64,000 bases of DNA from Panagrolaimus kolymaensis (Eukaryota > Nematoda > Chromadorea > Rhabditida > Panagrolaimidae), in assembly GCA_028622995.1 (NCBI GenBank), contig JAJQJQ010000024.1, positions 806,001 to 870,000 of the forward strand, written 5' to 3'. Below the pieces are notes generated by a model that saw only the letters and a list, made by a program, of their open reading frames with translations, did no database searches and was not told where the DNA came from. This document shows positions 24,239 to 37,079 of this stretch, piece by piece (position 1 is the stretch's first letter; every line of letters begins with the position of its first letter). A program made the translations under genes and the position numbers.

Positions 24239-24554
24239 TTTGACTCAAAAATTTATAATAAAAAGATTTATGTAGTTGCTTTTATTTTAAAGTAAGACAT
24301 TGCAGCCATAAAAGATGGAAGAATCATGATTCATGAAGCTTGACATTATTGTATTAGAGTCCCATACAAAATTTTAAATGAACGAATGCCAAAGTTGAAA
24401 ATTGTTTTGTTTGTTTCTTTGCAAAAACTTTTATCTTTGCAATGCTTCAATTTTTTATTCAAGTCTAAAAAAATGCAAATTTATGATTCAAGAAGAAAAA
24501 TATGCACAGAAGAATATGCAAATATTTCGACGAAGAAAATGTCATCAAAAACAG

Positions 24555-24560
24555 TATAAA
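24555..24560 (+). promoter_or_regulatory. TATA box of secreted repeat protein gene A
   Basis: TATAAA lies 109 bp before the ATG and is conserved at the same distance (30681-30676, - strand) in the inverted copy. The start site has not been measured. Confidence 0.5.
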
Positions 24561-24668
24561 TACTTTGCCATGTCAAATCAAACCTTTCAAAAGCTGTATC
24601 AAATTTATTCTTGTGCTGCTGTTCGTCGTCGGTCGCTCGCTTCTGCTGTTGGTTATTATCGCTCAAAA

Positions 24669-25743
24669 ATGAAGCTCCTCTTTCTTGGTGTCTTAATGGC
24701 CATTCCGGCTCTTCTCAATGCTTATCCTGATCCTCGAAGTGGTCCATCTGTTGCAACTGGTCGTGGTAATATCTATCGTCCAAGTAGTTATGAATTTGGT
24801 TATGTTAATGGTGATGGATATCAAGTCTATGATGATGATAAAGAATTTAAGTAAGTTTTTTCGTCATCTGTGGTATAAAAAAACTGACATTGCTTGTTTC
24901 AGCCGTCCTCATCGTGATCCTGATCCATCCATTGCTACTGGTCGCGGAAACATTACTCGTCCAATCAGCTATGAATTTGGTTATGATAATGGTGTTGAAT
25001 CCAATCAATATGATAAGTAAGTTTTTTGATTTTTTCCATCCGTTTAACCTTTCTCATATGCGTTCAATTTTCAGGGAAGTCAATTCTGTTCCAACTGAAG
25101 CTGTTTATGGTCGTGATCCCTCAGCTGGTATTCGCAATTCTGTTCCAACTGAAGCTGGTTATGGTCGTGATCCCTCAGCTGGTATTCGCAATCCTGTTCC
25201 AACTGAAGCTGGTTATGGTCGTGATCACTCAGCTGGTATTCGCAAAACATTCCCAATCATGCCTCATCGACGTATGACTCTTCTTGAAGCTTTCTTCATT
25301 TTTGAACAAGTCCTCAATGGTCAACAACGCTTCGAAGGTCAACGTAGAAGTTTCGAAGATTTAATGAAGTTGAAGGCTGAAATTGCTGATCTAGTTCTCC
25401 GTGGTTTAATGTATCAAGAAATGGTCCTCGCTGATCCTCAACGTCAACAAGAACTCGTTGAATACTTCTTTGGCTCTTTGGAAGCCGTTAAGCTTGATAA
25501 CAAAGTCAAGGAATTCTTTACTCAATATAATGTTGAAATTTTCTTCTTTGCTCAATATGATTTTGATAATATCTTTGAAGGGTCAGTTACTTTCCATTTT
25601 CTTCTTCCACAACTTTTAAAAACCTTTTTTTTAGACTAAATCTACGCGATTCAATTCCTAAACGACGTCGTAATGGTCCCATTATCACCGGTCCACTTCC
25701 ATTTCCATATCGTACACGTCAAGAAGCACGTTCCGACAAATAA
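24669..25743 (+). CDS. Secreted repeat protein A (inverted paralogue pair)
   Basis: Four exons, 24669-24850, 24903-25016, 25075-25581 and 25635-25743, with all three introns in phase 2, give 303 residues. The start chosen is MKLLFLGVLM, a clear signal peptide cleaved near LNAYP; earlier in-frame ATGs would bury it. Exons 1 and 2 each encode one ATGRGNI-x-RP-x-SYEFGY unit. Exon 3 encodes three 18-residue units of the form NSVPTEAGYGRDPSAGIR, then a helical domain of about 100 residues (LLEAFFIFEQVLNG through KVKEFF). A KRRR motif lies near the C-terminus. Compared with copy B it has a 10-residue insertion (FFFAQYDFDN) and one fewer repeat. Inferred as an extracellular or cuticle/secretory product; I recognise no family. 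Poly(A) signal at 25819-25824. Confidence 0.85.
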
Positions 25744-26890
25744 ATATGAAACATGAATATGGAATTCAAGCTTTTTTATTTGTTTTTTATTTAATAATTG
25801 TATTGTAATAATTTTAATAATAAAGATTAATGTTTATTTTGTGTGTTGTCGAAATTTTCAAGAATTTTTTTTGTGATTTTCTGGGATTTGGGAAAGTAAG
25901 AAAATGTAAAAACTTTTCTATCTGCTAGCATAGCTAAATAACATAAACAAAAGTTTGTTTTGATTGCTCTCGTATAGCCATTATTTTGTTATTACAAAAT
26001 CGCCATCCATAAAGTCGTTGCTTAAACCATCTCTGAATGCATGAATATTTTCTGAATCCTATCTTAAACAAAGTTTCTTTTTCGATAACAAACATTCAGC
26101 ATTTATTTGCTTTTATTTATGCTATAATGTCAAAGCTCCAACATTCCACTTTTGAATGATAAAAGTGAACATGCAAGTTTCGAAGAATTTAATTAATCGT
26201 ATGAAACTCCTAAAAGTAGTCACCACAGAAATAAACAAACCAAGTGAATTTGGAAAAAGCTGTCATTTTTATGTTGAGCGAAGTTATTATTATATGAAAG
26301 GAATGAAGAAACGATAAAGAAGGCACAACATGAAAACAAAAATGTGTGTTTGTATTTTCTATAGCTTGGAAAATATTTGTCTTAATAAATCCATGTTTTG
26401 TTAGTTAGTTTTCATTATTTTAACAATTATGATTCATGAATGCATTAAACAATGTGCATATTTTTTCTCTTTATAATTTTTATAATTATTCTGATAGCTT
26501 TCACATTCAAAAACCAACCAACCTTCTGACACATAAAATACTTATATCAACCACTAAAATCTTATAAAAACAAAAATCTTTGAAGTTGGGTAAACACAAA
26601 AGTGGAATATCAAAGTGGATTAACATTTATCACGGCTAACATATTCAAAAAGAAACATGTTCCACCACGGCCAAATTAGAAATTTTCACAAACTATGTTT
26701 TCTTTCACATTTGCCAATCTAAATTTGCATTATTTACTATTGCAACTTTTTCATTCATTCGTTTTCATGCATTCTCGTTCGTCACTTTCATTTTTTTATT
26801 ATTCACCCATCATTTTTTGATTGAAGCGGTGGTTGTGGTCGTCGACGTCATTGGTGGATTGAACAAACAACAAATTTAGAAAAGAAAATA
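25744..26890. other. Intergenic stretch
   Basis: It holds the 3' end of the inverted-duplication arm and the upstream region of the phosphatase gene. No further gene, repeat or CAGTT cluster seen. Confidence 0.5.
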
Positions 26891-28571
26891 ATGCCTGAAG
26901 ATTTGAACAATAACAAGCCTGGCGCTGTTGATGGAGGAAAAGCTTCAAAAGAAAAAGAAGAAACTAAAAGTATTAAAGCTAAAGTTCCTGGATCAAAAGA
27001 AATATCAAAGAAAGAAGTTGCTGCACACAAAGTAAGGCTTCATTTTTTATATTTCTCCTGTGCCTATGTATGAATTTTTAGGTTGATGCTTCAAAGAAAG
27101 AGATAAAAGCTTCATCTGGTCCTGCTGCTATTGCTACATCAACACCACCTCCAAAAGCTACTCCTGTTGCAAATTTAACAACACCACCTCCAAAAGCTAC
27201 TCCTGCTGCAAATTTAACAACACCACCACCTCCGAAAGCTTCTGCTGATACTTATGCTCGTGATACATATGCTCGTGATACACCTAAAAGTTCAAACTCT
27301 AAAACAGAAGGCAAAACAAAGAGTGAATTAACAAGCAAGATGGAAGAGCCAAAAAAGGTTATTATTATCTTTGATATTTTCATTTTACATATCTCATGTA
27401 TGTATGATATTTTAGTTACAACTCAAAGAACTCATTCGAAAACATTTACTTGCTGGTTCAATTCGAATGGATTATGAATTATGGGAACTTCATCAATTAT
27501 TGGATATAGCAAAAATATCAATGCAAAAGAAGGATAGTCTCATCGAAGTTCGAGCACCAATAAATATTTGTGGAGATATTCAGTATGTTTGTTTCATTTA
27601 CCTTCATTAACTGTAACTGTATCTTGTATTTTTTCAGTGGTCAATATTCTGATTTGATGCGGATCTTCAATGTTAGTTTTGTTTATGGATGTTTTTGTGT
27701 GATACATAACTTGTTAGATTTTTAGTCATGTGGAATGCCATTCAAATCTCGTTATTTGTTTCTTGGAGATTATGTGGATCGTGGTCGACATTCTTTAGAA
27801 GTCATCGTATTACTCCTTGCTTGTCAAATTCAATTCCCAAATAACGTCTTTTTACTTCGAGGAAATCATGAATTACCTAACATCAATCGGTAGCTTACTT
27901 TTCTTTCGTTCTTCAATGATCATTTTTCACGTTAATACTTTTTCAGCGTTTATGGTTTTTACGCAGAAATTCGAACACGTTATCGATCAATTCTCGATTC
28001 CAAACATCTTTATGAACACTTCAATGAAATTTTCTCAGAAATGCCGTTAGCAGCTATCGTAGAAGGAAAGATTTTATGTATGCATGGTGGATTATCTCCT
28101 GATCTCAATCATCTTGATGATATTCGAAAAATCAAACGTCCAATCATGATTGTTCCTCGTGGTCTTGCCCAAGATTTACTATGGTCTGATCCTGAATCAG
28201 GTGTCAAAGGATTTCAACCAAATAAAATTCGAGCTGTTTCTCATGTATTTGGTGAAGACGCAGTTCAAGCAAAAATAAAACAACTTGGAATTGATATGGT
28301 TATTCGGGCTCATCAAGTGGTGGAATTTGGTTATGCTTTCTTTGCAAATCGTCGATTGGTCACTGTATTCTCTGCTGCAAGATATCATGAAGATATGTGC
28401 AATTATGCTGCCGTGGTACAAATTGATGCTCGTCTTGAACTTAATTTTATGCAACTTAAACCATGTGAATACGATCAAAAAAAGAAAGAGAAGATCGATG
28501 CTACTGCTGATTGTGATGAAGAAAATGATGAAAATGACAATAATCCAGCTCCAGCTCCAAATACTCAATAA
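26891..28571 (+). CDS. PP1-type serine/threonine phosphatase, divergent, with long N-terminal extension
   Basis: Six exons (26891-27031, 27082-27357, 27416-27582, 27638-27671, 27726-27889, 27947-28571) give 468 residues. Residues 1-139 are Lys/Glu-rich then Thr/Pro/Ala-rich, with repeats of TTPPPKATP and YARDT. The catalytic domain has all metal and active-site motifs: [34 protein letters not shown] and RAHQVVE. It dephosphorylates Ser/Thr using two bound metals. Divergence shows in the C-terminal loop: [12 protein letters not shown] replaces the near-invariant FSAPNYCGEFDN, so the Tyr is kept while the Asn, Cys and Gly are lost. That Cys is the microcystin-reactive residue in canonical PP1. 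An acidic tail follows. It resembles nematode-expanded PP1-like genes often expressed in sperm (inference). Poly(A) signal 28677-28682. Confidence 0.93.
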
Positions 28572-29389
28572 AAAGAAATGAAGCTAGTGGTTGGTGTTAT
28601 CACAGATTCTGATGGTACTAACTTAATGTGAAATGTATTGTATATTTATGTATTTTATTTACTAACAACTAAATTGAATAAAGACATTTTTTGACATTTT
28701 TAACCTGTATTAGCGAACCATGTACATAACAAATATGGAAACATTTTATTTTGAGATCAAAAATTTCTGTATGTTGGGATTGGAAGTTTCATGTTTGAAG
28801 ATACAACCAACTAAGCAACTATAGATTTGAGTTAATGTAATCACACATGAAATGAAAAAACTAGTCTATTGGCCAACAACGAATAAGCTTGCTTAAAAGG
28901 GAAAAATTGGTTAGAGTTGAAAAGAAAAATGGCTCCAAAATCTGAAAGCTTTTTTCAAAGTTTCAAATATTGCTCTTCATTCTTTTTTCTTGCTCTTATA
29001 TGATTTGATCTCTTTCTTTCCCGTTACTTTTTTTGCGTTTGTTTTTTATTTTAACCCTTTTTTCGTTATGCATACATATTCGTTATTTTAGTTTTCATCA
29101 AACTAAATCTAATTATCTAACTATGAAAAAAGTTATTTTCTCGTTATGCAAGAAATTATAACTACTCACCGCTGCTGAACAACCACCCAATGTTCTCAAT
29201 CAAACGTCAATGACGTTAACTTCTTTCTTCTGAATCTCAAGTAGGGTTATAGTCATGTAACAATTATTATCCCAGAAAATCTAATTTTTGGTTTTTACAA
29301 TAAGCTAATGTTGTTAATTATAAAACCTTAAAAGCTCTTTACTTTTCATTCACAAAAATCTCAAACAAACAATGTAAATAAAATTTAAT
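28572..29389. other. Intergenic stretch between convergent genes
   Basis: Holds the phosphatase poly(A) site; nothing else recognised. Confidence 0.5.
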
Positions 29390-30955
29390 CTTTATTAATA
29401 TATTATAATACAATTATTAAATAAAAAACAAATAAAAGAGCTTGAATTCCATATTTCTTTTTTATTTGTCGGAACGAGCAGGTTGACGTGGAGCATAAGG
29501 ATATGGAAGAGGACCAGTAATTATTGGACCATTACGACGTCTTTTGGGAATGATTTTACGTTGCTTTGGTCTAAAAAAAGGTTTCATAAGTTATGGAAGA
29601 AGAAAATGGAAAGAAACTGACTCTTCAAAGATAATTTCAACATCATATTGAGCAAAGAATTCCTTGACTTTCTTTTCAAGCTTAACGGATTCCAAAGAGC
29701 CAAAGAAGTATTCAGCGAGTTCTTCTTGACGTTGAGGATCAGCGAGGACCATTTCTTGATACATTAAGCCACGGAGAACGAGATCAGCAACTTCAGCCTT
29801 CAACTTCATTAAATGTTCGAAACTTCTACGTTGACCTTCGAAGCGTTGTTGACCATTGAGGACTTGTTCAAAAATGAAGATAGCTTCAAGAAGAGTCATA
29901 CGTCGATGAGGCATGATTGGAAATGGTTTGCGAATACCAGCTGAGGGATCACGACCATCATCAGTTGGAACAGAATTGCGAATACCAGCTGAGGGATCAC
30001 GACCATAACCAGCTTCAGTTGGAACAGAATTGCGAATACCAGCTGAGGGATCACGAACATAACCAGCTTCAGTTGGAACAGAATTGCGAATACCAGCTGA
30101 GGGATCACGACCATAAACAGCTTCAGTTGGAACAGAATTGACTTCCCTGAAAATTGAACGCATATGAGAAAGGTTAAACGGATGGGAAAAATCAATCAAA
30201 GAATATCCAAAAAACTTACTTATCATGTTCATTGGATTCAACACCATTATCATAACCAAATTCATAGCTGCTTGGACGAGTAATGTTTCCGCGACCAGTA
30301 GCAATGGATGGATCAGGATCACGACGAGGACGGCTGAAACAAGCAATGTCAGTTTTTTTATACCACAGATGAAGAAAAAACTTACTTAAATTCTTTATCA
30401 TCATCATAGACTTGATATCCATCACCATTAACATAACCAAATTCATAACTACTTGGACGATAGATATTACCACGACCAGTTGCAACAGATGGACCACTTC
30501 GAGGATCAGGATAAGCATTGAGAAGAGCCGGAATGGCCATCAAGGCACCAAGAAAGAGGAGCTTCATTTTTGAGCGATATTAACCAACAGCAGAAGCGAG
30601 CGAACGACGATGAACAGCAGCACAAGAATAAATTTGATACAGCTTTTGAAAGGTTTGATTTGACATTGCAAAGTATTTATACTGTTTTTGATGACTTTTT
30701 TTTCGTCGAAATATTTGCATATTCTTCTGTGCATATTTTTCTTCTTGAATTATAAATTTGCATTTTTTAGACTTTGAAAAAATAATTGAAGAATGCAAAG
30801 ATAAAAGTTTTTTGTAAAGAAGCAAACAAAATAATTTTCAACTTTGGCATTCGTTCATATAAAATTTTGTATGGGACTCTAATACAATAATGTCAAGCTT
30901 CATGAATCATGATTCTTCCATCTTTTATGGCTTCAATGTCCTCTTTTAAAATAAA
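29390..30955 (-). repeat. Inverted duplication, right arm
   Basis: Reverse-complement partner of 24280-25840. The 3.5-kb spacer between arms contains the whole phosphatase gene. Similarity covers upstream DNA, TATA box, coding exons, introns and 3' end. Confidence 0.9.
29462..30567 (-). CDS. Secreted repeat protein B (inverted paralogue pair)
   Basis: Exons 30567-30386, 30333-30220, 30146-29622 and 29570-29462 mirror copy A in number, phase and nearly in length, giving 309 residues. The signal peptide is MKLLFLGALM..., followed by two ATGRGNI units. Four PSAGIR repeat units are present, the last shortened to 16 residues (NSVPTDDGRD...). The helical domain is nearly identical to A but lacks A's 10-residue insertion. 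The C-terminus differs more (PYPYAPRQPARSDK). Both copies are intact, with no stops or frame breaks, so both are probably used. Function unknown; secretion is inferred from the signal peptide. Confidence 0.85.
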
Positions 30956-31813
30956 AGTGTTTTTCTAATTCCTCATTTTTAGTCTTGTTTCTTTAGCTAT
31001 TCTATAAATGCTCCCTAACTTTTGAAATTTTTGATAGCCTAAAGAGAGAAGTAAATTTTTGGGTACATTCATAATCATTAAAAAAGCTAAGAAAACTTGA
31101 ATTCACAAATCCAAATATTTTTCAAACGATGCTAAAACAATCTCGCGATTTTTTATTTTAATTATAAATAGGATTTTCATAGAGTAGTTTAATTAGTTAC
31201 AGATTCCATTTTTAGAAGATATATGAGATATGCTTACTTTTGTCTTTCAATAAAAGAGCATTTAAGTTTAAATATGTGAATGCGGAGTGAGTGTTGATTT
31301 CTTCATACAAATACTTTTTTATTCAAATCAATAACAATTATTATAAAAAGAAAATCACCGATATACATATTCAAAAAATCCAAAAATTATACATACTTTT
31401 TTGACAGAAAAAAATACCCATAGCGAAGTAGTAGTATAAAACAATGAAAAAATTATGTACAAAAAAAATAAAAGTTAGATGATGAAAAAAGAGAATGGAA
31501 AGCAACAACGTGATAGAATTTTATGTACATACATATATTTACAAAAAAAAAAGGATGGTAAAGAAGAAGTTAAAAAAAGAGATGAGTATCATCATTTCTG
31601 TCAAATTTAAAATAACAGAGACAAAAAGCAAAGATGAAGAAAAAAAAGACATATGTATATATACAAATCATTAAAATGGTTATTTATTTATTTTTTTGGT
31701 TGGGTATTATTATTATTGGATTATGTACAACAACAAAAAAAATTAATATTATAAAAAAATAAAAGCATCAAGAAAAGAATTTACAAAATATATACAGTTT
31801 TTTTAGTGTTTTT
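30956..31813. other. Intergenic stretch
   Basis: A/T-rich, with runs of A on the + strand toward the end of the F-box-like gene. No gene or repeat seen. Confidence 0.5.
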
Positions 31814-32926
31814 TCAAGCTCCAGCACACGAAGTTGCAGCAGCTAAATTTTGTCGATTAAAATCAAAATGATGTAAATTAGGAAATTGTCTTGAAAGATA
31901 ATCACATTCTAAATCCATATCTCCAACAAATTCAAGGGCATTCAAAGAAGCAAGAATTACCCGATCCGAATGTGGAATGGGATTACCCTTTTGCATGGTA
32001 AGTCGCAAACTTTTAACTTCGCTATTACGTAAAAATTGAAGAGTGGGTTGTCGAGCTATTTCAAATCCTGAATATGTTGTATAACTTAAATGTTCAAAGG
32101 TAGCACCAGTATCAGAAATTTTTCTCATATAAAATCGAGTTTTTTCCATTAACATTGGTGATTCCATGCAGCCATCATCGATTAAATCAAAATTCATTAG
32201 CGATAATCTTTCAAGATGGAGTTTTTGAGTAAAACCTTCGACGGCTTCAGTTAACCCAATCCTTCCAACAATTTTTAAAGTTGATGCATGTTCATAAATT
32301 AAGTCCGAAATAATTGGAAACGATTCACCAACATATCGTCGACGAATTTTGAGGACTTCGAGTTGAACATTATCGCGATTCATAAATTTTTCTAATATTT
32401 TATTTAAATATTTTCCTGCATTCGAGACTTCAATATTGATTGATAATTGTGAAATCATTCGAGCATGAGAAAATATAAATTCTATGCATTCTTCTGCTTT
32501 TTCTAATGACCGAATTGAACTACCTTGAATGATAATTTGTGGATCGGGATTTGAAAGGCGATCATCATGCCATTTTAATTCCATTGAAATGGTTGTAGTT
32601 TTAAATAAAGCATAATTTATTGCACGACAAATTTGCCAATTTGCGGACTAAAAAAATAAAAGTGAAATTAGATCCAAGAAACAGATTAACTTGGAGATAG
32701 ATGCCTTGGTATAGCAAGTCTATGGTCCAACCTTTCAAAATCGATAAAAAAAACTTACTCTCAAAGCTACAGCATTATGAATAGGAGCCATTTGGACTAA
32801 TTGATCAAAAACTTCGTATAATGAATCGATATCAAGTCGAACAGGGTTTTGTTGTTGTTGGCAGGATGATGAGGATTCTTTGGTTAAATTTTTACTTGCG
32901 TAAAATGGATCTTCGACAAGGGGCAT
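31814..32926 (-). CDS. F-box-like protein with degenerate leucine-rich region
   Basis: Two exons, 32926-32759 and 32647-31814 (phase-0 intron, GTAAGT/TTTAG), give 333 residues. After a Ser/Gln-rich start, LDIDSLYEVFDQLVQ... ALRVSANWQICRAIN has the hydrophobic spacing and late Trp of an F-box, though it lacks the usual Pro. The remainder alternates strands and helices with recurring Leu (LEVLKIRRRYVG, LHLERLSLMNFDLI, VKSLRLTM, LNALEFVGDMDL), as in the irregular LRR-like domains of nematode F-box proteins. Expected role: substrate receptor of an SCF ubiquitin ligase. Assignment rests on pattern only; a non-F-box LRR protein is possible. Confidence 0.55.
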
Positions 32927-35900
32927 CCGATGATTAGTTTCTTTCTTTTTATATTATCAAATTTAAATCCTAATTAAAAAATAATAATAAATAGGATTTC
33001 AAAAATAAAGGAAGTTTATTAAAAAATAAGGAAGTTGTTGATAGAAATCTGAAATAAATAAAAAATATATAATCAATTTCAATAGAACCCAGATTTTTAA
33101 CGCGCACGCAATTTTGTTTTTTTGCACGAAGAAAATAAAGAACACAAACGAACACGAGACTTCTCTTCTCTCTTTTTTTTTTGTTTACATGTTTTTATTA
33201 TTATTTTTATTTTTATCCAAAAAAGGAAAACGGGAAAGAAAGAAAAAATGGGAAGGGGAGAAGATGGAGAAGGTTATAAAGAAAATCTCTCATCATCATT
33301 GGTTGTCGATACTGGCCTTATAACATTCATAATAATCGGTTTCAATGAAAGAAAGAAAATGAAGGAAAGGAAGAGATATATAAAAACCGGTTATTTCGTA
33401 ATAACAATAATAATAATAACTAATCTAATAACAAAAAATAAATGATTGTTGCAGGTTTTTTTAAAACAAAAAAGGGAAGAATGAAGGAAGAAATATAATC
33501 AAAACACGTGTACTAAAGAAAAATATAAAAAAGGAAAGAGAAAATCAAAAAAAGCTTGTTCCATTAAAGGTAGCTAAATTTATGCGATTTAGAAATGTCC
33601 TTGATTCATTCTTTTTTGTTGTTAAACAAGTTTTTGACCATTGGTCTATCTATCTATTTGCCGTTTGTCTTATCATTCATTTCCTTTTCTCTTTTTTTAT
33701 TATTATGTTTGACTCATTGGGACAAAAAAAAGAGAAAGAGAAGAAACAGCTGGTTTAAAGCTGATATGATTGATTTATATCGAAATTGAAGAAAGGGGCT
33801 AAATAAAAAGGTTGGCTGTCAAAAAAGATGGAGGAGAAAAGCAGCAAAAATAGAAAGATGGGGGAAAGCAAAGTCGATGGTCGGCCATGTGAAAAAAATA
33901 AAGAAGAAGAAGGATTCCCATCTTTTCTCTTTTGTTTAGTGTGTGCGTGTTTTTGTGAAGAAAAAGCAGCGGGACAGCAAATTTTTTTGGGGGAAGATGT
34001 TAGTACCAGCTACAGATGGTTGTTGTTTAGTGTTGGCTATTTTAAGAAATTTACAGCATATGAAAAGAAAAAGTGAAGTTTTTTTTGTAAAAAAGCTGTA
34101 AAATTTTAAAAGCTCGAGCTCTAAACTAAGAATCACTTTTGATTATAAAAACAACTTTTTGCTTAATAGCAAGAAAATTTGATCGTTTGAGACATGAAAA
34201 TTTTCAAGTCTATGCTCAATAATGTTTTTCATCTATGATTTTTTTTCTTCGACCGTCTGCCATTACAGATTGCTAGACATTGAGGCAATTATATTCTTTA
34301 TTCTCCCTCCACTTTTCAAATATACTTACGAAAAACGTATGCTGTTTTTTTTCTCATTTTTAAATAATTCTATTTTTGGGTTAATAATGCTATTTGACAC
34401 ACACGAAGTTAAAAAAAACATATATTTTTGTTGGTGAAATGACTAAAAAAGGAACAAAGATATTTTTCTCGGAAAAAAATAAATAAACAAAAAATAGGAT
34501 ATTTCATAAAACATCAAAGACGAAATTTTTACAACAGATATTTATTTTGCAAGAAAAACAACAGCAACAAGCTAGAAAGGGAGAAAAGCTATCCGATGCT
34601 TTTTAAAAAGGATAGACAGTTGCAACTACATATGTACTATTGCATGCCACTTTTTTTGTTTATGCAGAAGCAGCAAAATCGATCGGCGAAGAACGAAATT
34701 TTCAAGCGAAAGGGAGAAAGAACTAAAACAAATGTTTTTGGCGCTTTTAAAAATCGAACAAAGGAAGAAAACTAAAAAAATAATAATACGTTAGCCATTG
34801 GTCATTGGTCATTTCTTTCGTCCCTTTTTCCTTGTGTTTGTTGTTTGTCCGTCGTTGGTTATAAAAAAAAAACGGATGAGTCAATATGCCGAGAATGTTT
34901 TTTGCAAGAAAAAATTATGTGGAAATATCAATAATTCTTTCCAAACTTATTTATGTTAAACAACAAACAAAAAACTTGAGCCTTTTTTGGGAGATCCAAA
35001 AATAAAATAAATTGGTTCCATTTTTAAAAGAAAGTTTCATAAGAAACAAAAACAAGAAAAAACTTTTGTTTAGACACAAAAAAACTTTAAAGGGCAAAGG
35101 TTTTCCCAAAAAAGATGAAAAAAAATGAAACGCATGCGTCAAATCAAATGGAAACAAGTTTCAATTATTTAATTTTTTTGATTACTCAATTAACTAGGAG
35201 GAGTTATTTTTGAAAAAAGTTTAACGTTTTGTAACAATTTTGGTTTTAAAGAAATGATGTGGCTTTTTTAAAACATATTTGGTTAATAACCAAAGGTCAA
35301 AAAAAATATTAAAAAGGAAATTAATTGAGGGGGCAACAACTAATTAAATTAGTGTTTATTGGATTTTCATGGAATAAAAAATGGAATTTTTTCGGGGTGG
35401 AAGTTATTAAAGTTTTATAACAAAAATACCTAAAATGGATACTTTTGGAAAAATCTCTTTACTTCATTTTAACCAAAACCCATACTTCCGCTCTATTATT
35501 CACCGTTCAATTTTTTTCTTTAAACCTAAACAAAAGTATCAAAAAGAGCAACGGGCGACAAAGCTTTTAAAGCATTTTTTTCTTTCCCACTTTTCTTTAC
35601 ATTTCTAACTTCCGCCACGTGCTTTCACTTTTTTTCCATTCGACATTCCATTCAAAAAACGCACGAATACACAAACAATTTTAAACAAGCAAGCGTCAGA
35701 CTATTTTTCTTTTTCTTAAGTTTAAAAAATGAGTTTTTTGAGGTAGGAAAAATCTGTTTGACGTAAAACAAGGACAAAGTTTAAAATCCACTAAAGCAGC
35801 TGATGCTTTATTTAAATAACAATGCAATGCACAAATGAATGATTAGCGATTGAGAGAAAAAAAATCAGAAAAACAAAGAAAAAAAAATACGCACACATTT

Positions 35901-37079
35901 TTTTTCTTCAAAGTGTGTGTTTTTTATTTTTGCTTCCTCTGATTTTTGAGGTTAAAAAAATAAAAAAATTGTTTGTTGTCATCGTTGGTTGGTTATTAGC
36001 TTGTTAGCGTAAAAATAAAAATAAAAAAGCCAATCAACAGCTGACTCAAAAAAGAAGGACAAAAAACAAAAAACATAAAAATATATAAAATAAGATTAAA
36101 GTCAGTGAGAGAGGTCTTTTTTATATATACACACTCAAACATGGGCCTTAGTACTTTTTCTTATCAATAAAAATAATAAGAAAATTAAGAAACAACAACG
36201 TGGCTTTTTGGCTTCTTTTTTTTTGTGTTGACGAAAATTAATGAGAGCGAAAAAAAAAACTAATGTAAATGTTTTTTTCTTTGCTTTCTTTTGGGGAGAA
36301 AGAGATAGACGAGAAAAAAAAATGAGAAAGGCAAGGCAGACGACGACGGACGACCTTCACAGCCACATTGCCTCGCTCCTTTTATTTTTTTTTTGTTTTG
36401 TTATTCCTCACATTTTTTTAATAGCAAAAGCATCTTCCTTCATTTTAGCTGATTTCCCTTTAACATTTGCTTCTCGTGCTTGCTTGCTTATAAACAGATG
36501 AGGAGGAATGATGATGCAGAGCAGAGGAGGAGGACAAAGTATAAACCTCAATGATGGCTTTTTCTTTTCTTTCTTCAAAAGCAACAAATTTTCTATAAAA
36601 AAAATTAAACGTTCTCTTCAATTTCAGTTTTATTTGATCGACTGCTTTTTTTCATTCTCGTCAAGGTCGTAAATGATCATTAAGCTTTTTGGCTGCCGAT
36701 GCTGCTGCTGTTGCTTTACACTCAAATTTTTTTTTGACACGCCGCACTTTATTTTTCCTTTTTTTCAAAGCATCGATGAATGAATGGAAAAAAAAGATGA
36801 AAACAAACAATTATTTGCGAGAGAGAGAAATATAGGCAGCAAGAGAGATGGGAAAATGTGGAAGGATTGTTTACAAAAGAAAGTTATCACCAACAAAAAA
36901 AAACTAAACGTTTATTTTTTCTCTGCAGCTGCAAAAAAAAAATAAATAATGCTAAGAAAGCAAAAAAGTTGTTTTGATGGCTGCTGTTGCTCCACTACTA
37001 CCACGTGGTTTGATTGATACAAAACAGCAAAAAAATAAATAAAATACAAAAATAGATTTTTCTTCGGGTCTTCTTTTCA
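32927..37079. other. Gene-poor purine/pyrimidine-run DNA, nearly free of CAGTT
   Basis: Four kilobases with no supported gene. Long runs of A, GA and T dominate, and short frames (33114-33445, 33595-34076, 36241-36501) are low-complexity. It may contain the promoter of the - strand gene ending at 32926. It separates the two CAGTT domains. Confidence 0.55.

Larger units (their letters stand above)
24280..25840 (+). repeat. Inverted duplication, left arm
   Basis: This arm, including promoter, four-exon gene and 3' end, is repeated in opposite orientation at about 29390-30955. Homology starts near the TTTTATTTTAAA run at 24280 and extends past the poly(A) signal. Coding divergence is small, mostly single bases plus repeat-number changes. 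Boundaries are good to roughly 20 bp. Confidence 0.9.

Noticed and set aside
33114..34080. Several open frames of 60-107 residues
   Set aside because: Lys/Glu/Phe-rich translations of A, GA and T runs with no splice or family support.
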